Part shown: one piece after another, positions 58,925 to 64,000 of the stretch | How positions within the stretch are numbered: position 1 is the first letter of the stretch | How the letters are laid out: each line of letters opens with the position of its first letter | NCBI GenBank assembly: GCA_018457135.1 | Contig: JAGGDU010000219.1 | Coordinates: forward strand, 18,608-82,607 | Reading direction: 5' to 3' | Origin: Trichodesmium erythraeum GBRTRLIN201 | GTDB taxonomy: Bacteria > Cyanobacteriota > Cyanobacteriia > Cyanobacteriales > Microcoleaceae | Length of the DNA: 64,000 bases | Position numbers and translations under genes: made by a program | The notes under the pieces: generated by a model | Database searches by the model: none | Told to the model about the DNA's origin: nothing | The model's input: the letters and a program-made list of their open reading frames with translations, nothing else

Positions 58925-59389
58925 ATGCGATCGCGATTCCTGCCTAATATTATTATCTCCGGCTTAATTACAATAGCTATTTGGTTGTGGAGTAGCCCTG
59001 CGTGGGCATTAATTCAACTTAAAGTTTCCGATCTAAACTATAAAGATTGCCCTACAGAAATAGGAAAAGGGGCAATTACCAGTGGTTCTAGTCTGGCAGC
59101 TAATTGTTTTATTATTAGTGGGAAAGCCAAAAATACTTCTAATAAAACTGTGTATGATGCTGATGTTTATGGCCGTATCTATGACGCTAACAACAATAAC
59201 GTCATGCAAAATCGTACCAGACTTGGAGCAATTGAAGAAGTGCCTGCACTTAGTACTACCGATTTTGAAATTAGAGTTTCAGTACCAGCAAATCTACCTA
59301 CTCCCTTGAAACTTAAGCAGTTTAAATCATCTGGTTTTCCTAGTAAAGCTCGTTGGGATCAAACTATTGAAGAATTTGATGGATTTTAA
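58925..59389 (+). CDS. Exported FxLYD-like protein
   Basis: The 154 residues carry a Sec signal peptide (LITIAIWLWSSPAWA, cut after Ala28) and a beta-sandwich region (IQLKVSDLNYKDCPT, CFIISGKAKNTSNKTVYDAD, YGRIYDANNN, FEIRVSVP). The layout (xVxGxxxNxSxxxxxxxxVxxxxYDxxxxV) is of the FxLYD type found in bacterial cell-surface or periplasmic proteins. The two cysteines could form a disulfide. Function is unknown. Confidence 0.72.
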   Translation: MRSRFLPNIIISGLITIAIWLWSSPAWALIQLKVSDLNYKDCPTEIGKGAITSGSSLAANCFIISGKAKNTSNKTVYDADVYGRIYDANNNNVMQNRTRLGAIEEVPALSTTDFEIRVSVPANLPTPLKLKQFKSSGFPSKARWDQTIEEFDGF

Positions 59390-59472
59390 TGATTAAAGGC
59401 AGATAGAATTATAGGAATAAATACCTTTTGATCATCTGCCCCAAAGTTTTTTCTCATGAAAGATTGTAGATA

Positions 59473-59763
59473 TTAATAAACTGGCAAAATCAAGCTATTA
59501 AGTAATCCAGTTAAAAATTGAGCTCCAAATTGGAGAGCAAATATAGCAATTATTGGAGAAAAGTCAATACCTCCCAAGGGTGGAATAACAGAACGAAATA
59601 CATTTAGATAAGGGTCTGTCAACTGACTCAATACAGAAAATGGTGGATCATACCAGTTAACATTAGGGAACCAACTTAACAAAATCCGAATGAACATCAG
59701 AACCAAATAGATGTTTATAAATGTTGTTAACGTCCCGACTAATATTCCTATGGAAGCACTCAT
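59473..59763 (-). CDS. YggT-family membrane protein
   Basis: The likely start is the ATG at 59763 (96 residues, MSASIGILVGTLTTFINIYL); an ATG at 59808 adds 15 residues of no support. It has two membrane segments and the YggT motif LLSWFPNVNWYDPPFSVLSQ, LTDPYLNVFRSVIPP, GGIDFSPI. YggT (Ycf19-like) proteins act in thylakoid nucleoid distribution or membrane protein assembly in chloroplasts and cyanobacteria. A single gene. Confidence 0.9.
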   Translation of the reverse strand: MSASIGILVGTLTTFINIYLVLMFIRILLSWFPNVNWYDPPFSVLSQLTDPYLNVFRSVIPPLGGIDFSPIIAIFALQFGAQFLTGLLNSLILPVY

Positions 59764-59808
59764 AAGTATTTTTATTTTTCGTGAAACTACAAATACATAA
59801 TTATACAA

Positions 59809-60474
59809 TAGATATTAGCATAGCTTTACCAATACTATGAGTACTAACAATTGTTAACAATTCACAGTAAGATATACCTTGCATTGGTAGTATCTCCCAA
59901 TACCTAATTTAGAAAACCTGTAGACGCTTTTAAGTACTTACATCGCCTTGTTGGATCGGCGCTCACAGACAGAAGTTTAATTAGTTGGCCAGGTGATTGG
60001 GCAACAGAGAGTATTAATTCAATTCGGTTACTTAATGCTTAGTAAATTATTTCATACTACAAAAGTACCCCTAATAGTATAATTATACCACAATTAATTA
60101 AGTTTGATAACCCTAGCTATATCAGCATATATAAATTTATATCAATAAATATCAGCAAATCAGTAATAGTTAAATAGGTGTATTAAGCTCTGATATAGAA
60201 TATGCTTGATTCGGAGTGTTATAATAAATTTTGTTTATACTATACGAATATCAGTATGGTAAGACACTTAATACTTTCCTAAAATGGAATATATTTTATC
60301 TATACTAGAAATACTGGATTTAATATAAAGTCTATACATATAGATATATTAAAAATATCAAATAATTCAATTCAAATGATTTTTCGCTTTAGATGGCTAT
60401 AAAATCAGTATATTACGAACAATTTTATATATTCTAAAATTTAGATATTTATTAGATATTTAGTGGAAATTTCT
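59809..60474. other. AT-rich gap with a coding tail
   Basis: From 59908 to the stop at 60042 the plus frame is open with clean protein-like text (KPVDAFKYLHRLVGSALTDR, SLISWPGDWATESINSIRLL) but no start. It is probably the C-terminal relic of a lost gene that I cannot name. The rest has no feature. Confidence 0.4.
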
Positions 60475-60777
60475 TCAGAGCGATCGATCAGTATTTATCA
60501 AATTTCCATTAACATTGTCTATTTGTTGACGCACTTCATCAATTGCTTGATTCAACTGTGCTATTTGAGCTTCTAAACTCTGATGAGCTACTTCTGTACT
60601 GTCTAATTCTGTTATTGATTTTTGTTTTTCTGTATCTTGACTATCTAATAGATTTTCTACTAATTCAGGATCATCAGATATACTTGTTCCAATTAAAATT
60701 CCTAATAATCCACCAGCCAAGCTACCAAATGCTGCCCCCGCAATTAAACCACTCACAAAACTATCTTTATTACTCAT
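60475..60777 (-). CDS. Small membrane-anchored coiled-coil protein
   Basis: From the ATG at 60777 (100 residues, MSNKDSFVSGLIAGAAFG) or one 9 nt upstream. A Gly/Ala-rich membrane segment (GLIAGAAFGSLAGGLLGILI) is followed by a coiled coil (LEAQIAQLNQAIDEVRQQID). This is the layout of YtxH-like small proteins. Function is unknown. Confidence 0.72.
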   Translation of the reverse strand: MSNKDSFVSGLIAGAAFGSLAGGLLGILIGTSISDDPELVENLLDSQDTEKQKSITELDSTEVAHQSLEAQIAQLNQAIDEVRQQIDNVNGNLINTDRSL

Positions 60778-60889
60778 ATTTAGCAAATAGCTAATTACTT
60801 ATATTACATGTTTATATATCTAGAATAACAGATTATGAAATTTAATGTCAAAATTTAATTAAGATTAGGTAAGTCTTAGTGGCCAATCA

Positions 60890-61540
60890 CTAAGTACCAA
60901 AAAATCGATCCCCCGCATCACCAAGGCCCGGCACAATATAACCAACATCATTTACAATCTCATCAATAGTTGCCGTATAGATAGCCAAGCTAGGATAAGT
61001 GCTACCCAGTTTTTGTAGAGCAGGTTTAGCAGCTACTACAGAAATAATTCTTATAGCAGCAGGGTCAACTCCACGATGAGTTAATTCCGCCATTGCCTGC
61101 ATAATTGTGCCACCAGTAGCTAACATTGGGTCGCAAATCAAAACCCGAACATTCGAGTCAAATTGGGAGGGAAGCTTATTGAAATAACAATTAGCTTCGA
61201 GAGTTTCTTCATTCCTGACCATTCCCAAATGATAGATAGATGCCAAGGGCAAGACAGTTTGAGCGCCTTCTAGTAATCCTAGACCGGCTCGGAGGATAGG
61301 TATTACTACCATGGGAGCTTGAGGATGGACAAAAGTAGCCGAACATTCAGCTAAAGGAGTCTGTACATTTGTTTCTACGACAGGTAACCAATCTCGAATT
61401 GCTTCATAAGTTAACCATTTACCTAACTCTGTTATGGCAGAACGAAATAGAGGAGAAGGCGTATTAAGGTCACGAGCTACTCCTAACCAATGTTTGACTA
61501 ATGGATGGGGTGGGACATAAACACGAAGTTGCAAAGCCAT
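60890..61540 (-). CDS. upp: Uracil phosphoribosyltransferase
   Basis: The 216 residues match UPRT: PRPP loop ICDPMLATGGTIMQAM, the uracil-site end VPGLGDAGDRFFGT, and VVIPILRAGLGLLEG. It salvages uracil to UMP with PRPP. Full length, ATG start at 61540. It is consistent with the dihydroorotase genes upstream as the salvage arm of the same pathway, though not in an operon with them. Confidence 0.95.
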   Translation of the reverse strand: MALQLRVYVPPHPLVKHWLGVARDLNTPSPLFRSAITELGKWLTYEAIRDWLPVVETNVQTPLAECSATFVHPQAPMVVIPILRAGLGLLEGAQTVLPLASIYHLGMVRNEETLEANCYFNKLPSQFDSNVRVLICDPMLATGGTIMQAMAELTHRGVDPAAIRIISVVAAKPALQKLGSTYPSLAIYTATIDEIVNDVGYIVPGLGDAGDRFFGT

Positions 61541-61989
61541 GATTACAAAAGTAAAAAAAATTAGTTTTAGGACTTATGTAGAAACTTAATCTACAAAACT
61601 TTCTGAGTTGAACAAAAAGTCAATATAGAGCAATAAATCCAGTTTTTTGTTGGGTGGGTAAGTCCTGAGTTAATTAGAATGTTAGCTTTTTAAGCCTATC
61701 TCTCTGGTTACAGGAGTGCCTAATAATAATAACAATCAATGTTGATTATCTCACACAAAAGAATAGGTTAAAATTAAAGAAAGTGAAAGTATTGATAAAT
61801 TTAATAAATCTTAAGGTATAATTAAGAGTTAAGTATTGGTGGATTATGGCAAATTTTAGTATTTTACTATTGAGTTTAACTAACATGAGTTTTTTAATTA
61901 TTAGTTAATACTTAACCAAGTTTACACTTCAAATTAAACACTATTATAACCACTAGACTAAAATCAAGAAAAGTATCAAAGGTTTTACT
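61541..61989. other. Divergent promoter region upp/crtH
   Basis: It contains the TIR element at 61569-61666; the rest is AT-rich. No gene was seen. Confidence 0.45.
61569..61666. mobile_element. TIR-bounded mini-element, 98 bp
   Basis: AGGACTTATGT (left) and GGGTAAGTCCT (right) are inverted repeats. It is of the same class as 51989-52066 and 53428-53548. It has no coding content. Confidence 0.5.
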
Positions 61990-63588
61990 ATGACAGTCTC
62001 TAAGCAATCTACCTCATTAACTGATAAATTATCAGCAATACCTGAATATGATGCAGTTATAATTGGCTCTGGCATTGGTGGCTTAGTTACAGCCACTCAA
62101 CTTGTAGCTAAAGGAGCAAAAGTTATAGTCTTAGAAAGCTATATTATTCCTGGTGGTAGTTCTGGTTACTTTGAAAGAGAAGGATACACATTTGATGTTG
62201 GTGCATCAATGATATTTGGTTTTGGCAAGAAAGGTACAACAAATTTACTTACTCGTGCTTTAGATGCTGTCAATGTGAGCCTAGAAACAATTCCTGACCC
62301 GGTACAAATACATTATCATTTACCAGATAATTTAGAATTAAAAGTTTACCAACACTATGAGAAGTTTATAGAAGAATTAACTAAAATATTTCCCCATGAA
62401 AAGAAAGGAATTAGACAATTTTATGATGAATGTTGGGCAGTATTTAATTGTCTCAATTCAATGGAATTATTATCTTTAGAAGAACTGCGATATCTTTCCA
62501 AATCATTTTTTCAAAATCCTGGTTCTTGTTTAGGGCTATTGAAGTATTTGCCTCAAAATGTTGGTGATGTTGCACGTCGATATATTAATGATTCTAAGTT
62601 ATTAAAATTTATTGATATGGAATGTTATTGTTGGTCAGTAGTTCCGGCCAACTTAACTCCAATGATTAATGCTGGTATGGTATTTTCTGACCGACATTAT
62701 GGTGGTATTAATTATCCCAAAGGTGGGGTGGGAAAAATTTCCCAGAAATTAGTGGAAGGTTTGGAGAAAAATGGAGGAAAAATTAAATATCAAGCCCGTG
62801 TAAAAAAAATTATTATCGAAAACAAAAAAGCGGTAGGAGTGGAATTAACTAATGGTGAAATTTATCGAGGTAAACGAATTATTTCTAATGCTACAAGATG
62901 GGATACTTTTGGCAAGTTAGTCCCTGAGAAAAATATGCCCCCAAGTGAGATGAAATGGCGGAGTAATTATCAAAAATCACCAAGTTTTTTAAGCTTGCAT
63001 TTAGGAGTCGAAGCAACTGTATTTCCCCAGGGTACAGAATGTCATCATATTCTCTTAGAAAATTGGGAAAAAATGGAAGCAGTAGAAGGTACAATTTTTG
63101 TTTCTATTCCTACATTATTAGACCCAAGTTTGGCGCCAAAAGGATATCATATAGTTCATACTTTTACACCTAGTTATATAAAAGATTGGCAAGGACTAAG
63201 TATAAAGGAATATGAAGCTAAAAAAGAGGCAGCAGCAGGGCGAGTTATTGAGAGATTAGAAAATATTTTTCCCGGTTTAGATGCAGGTTTAGACTATGTG
63301 GAAGTTGGCACTGCGCGATCGCATCAAAGATTTTTAAATCGTGCAGATGGAACTTATGGACCTATTCCTCAACGTAAATTAAAAGGTTTATTAGGAATGC
63401 CATTTAATCGTACTGCAATACCTGGTTTATATTGTGTTGGAGATAGTACATTTCCTGGTCAAGGTTTAAATGCTGTAGCATTTTCTGGTTTTGCTTGTGC
63501 TCATAGAGTTGCTGCTGATTTGGGTTATAACTCTAAGGGCAAGTCAAAAGTCAATATAAACTTTACAAAAGTCAAAAATAATCTTTGA
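61990..63588 (+). CDS. crtH: Carotene cis-trans isomerase
   Basis: The 532-residue flavoprotein matches the CrtH/CRTISO family: FAD motif [20 protein letters not shown], then [40 protein letters not shown] and the C-terminal [20 protein letters not shown]. It isomerises tetra-cis-lycopene to the all-trans form, a step needed for carotenoid synthesis in oxygenic phototrophs. Membrane-associated. Length and motifs are complete. Confidence 0.92.
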   Translation: MTVSKQSTSLTDKLSAIPEYDAVIIGSGIGGLVTATQLVAKGAKVIVLESYIIPGGSSGYFEREGYTFDVGASMIFGFGKKGTTNLLTRALDAVNVSLETIPDPVQIHYHLPDNLELKVYQHYEKFIEELTKIFPHEKKGIRQFYDECWAVFNCLNSMELLSLEELRYLSKSFFQNPGSCLGLLKYLPQNVGDVARRYINDSKLLKFIDMECYCWSVVPANLTPMINAGMVFSDRHYGGINYPKGGVGKISQKLVEGLEKNGGKIKYQARVKKIIIENKKAVGVELTNGEIYRGKRIISNATRWDTFGKLVPEKNMPPSEMKWRSNYQKSPSFLSLHLGVEATVFPQGTECHHILLENWEKMEAVEGTIFVSIPTLLDPSLAPKGYHIVHTFTPSYIKDWQGLSIKEYEAKKEAAAGRVIERLENIFPGLDAGLDYVEVGTARSHQRFLNRADGTYGPIPQRKLKGLLGMPFNRTAIPGLYCVGDSTFPGQGLNAVAFSGFACAHRVAADLGYNSKGKSKVNINFTKVKNNL

Positions 63589-64000
63589 CTGAGTTTTTTG
63601 TCCCTTATGTGGAGCAAACAGTATTTATAAATTTCCCAGCCTTAAATGCCTAGTACTAAAAAAATTATATTTTATACTACATTTTATCCTATAAAATATA
63701 TAAGTCAAAAATCATGCATTTAGGCCTCCCCTTTTTATTATTTCCCAAGGGGAAAAGTCACCCCAATTTGAAGAAAATTATAGTCGTCAATAGGATTCAA
63801 TGATTTAGTTTAACCAAGCTACGGATTTTATACGAGTTTTTATGTTACAAATTGAAGTACGGAATGTGGGATAAAAAAAATTGACTTCTCCTGTGGCTAA
63901 AGGCAAAAGTCTGGTGTTGCTGAAATAGAGGATGAATTACAAGAGATTATACTAATTTCATAAACTTAAGCTACACTTTTAGAAGTAACCTATTATAGAA
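63589..64000. other. Downstream region of crtH
   Basis: A hairpin TCCCCTT...AAGGGGA (63727-63753) could contribute to termination but lies 140 bp from the stop and lacks a T run. No gene was seen to the window end. Confidence 0.35.

Overview
The window looks like a chromosomal segment of a filamentous, low-GC cyanobacterium, most like Trichodesmium or Okeania. The evidence is the scattered HIP1 octamers (GCGATCGC), cyanobacterial marker genes (carotene cis-trans isomerase, an MPBQ/MSBQ-type quinone methyltransferase, a YvcK with an N-terminal membrane extension, an MCE/MlaD lipid-transfer protein), only about two thirds coding density, and many decayed genes, transposase relics and 7-bp tandem repeats. 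The genus is an inference. I saw no rRNA, tRNA or CRISPR array.

Layout. 0-10 kb: a partial MazG-like pyrophosphohydrolase, a lipoprotein methyltransferase, a DndD/SbcC-like ATPase coupled to a small partner, relics of FkbM-methyltransferase and WD40 genes, a membrane protein, a HAD protein with an aldo/keto reductase, and a methyltransferase with a broken duplicate piece beside it. 10.8-19 kb: tsaE, then the most notable region, a minus-strand cluster of five genes. 19-25 kb: yvcK, an Mla/TGD-like ABC ATPase and MCE protein, and a TPR protein. 25.4-35.6 kb: very large glycosyltransferase/methyltransferase proteins carrying near-identical copies of one C-terminal domain. 35.6-43 kb: a transposon graveyard enclosing a three-gene operon (membrane protein, quinone methyltransferase, FAD monooxygenase). 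43-47 kb: two dihydroorotase paralogs flanking lepB. 47-64 kb: housekeeping genes (histidine phosphatase, CPBP protease, EamA transporter, aroE, YggT, upp, crtH) separated by long AT-rich gaps with repeats and relics.

The system of interest (11.4-18.9 kb, minus strand) reads, in transcription order: a Trypco1-like small protein; a ChlI/MoxR-like AAA+ ATPase (disrupted here by an in-frame stop and two frameshifts); a ChlD-like degenerate AAA-vWA protein; a CHAT protease with His and Cys intact; and a caspase-fold protein that lacks both catalytic residues, fused to a formylglycine-generating-enzyme (C-type-lectin) domain. The last codons of that domain carry the signature of a diversity-generating retroelement (DGR) variable region. 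This matches the ATPase-vWA-effector 'ternary' conflict systems described computationally by Aravind and colleagues. Here it has a hypervariable lectin domain on a dead caspase next to a live CHAT protease. No reverse transcriptase or template repeat lies in the window, so mutagenesis would have to act in trans.

All calls come from reading sequence and translations by eye. No database search was run, and domain borders are approximate.
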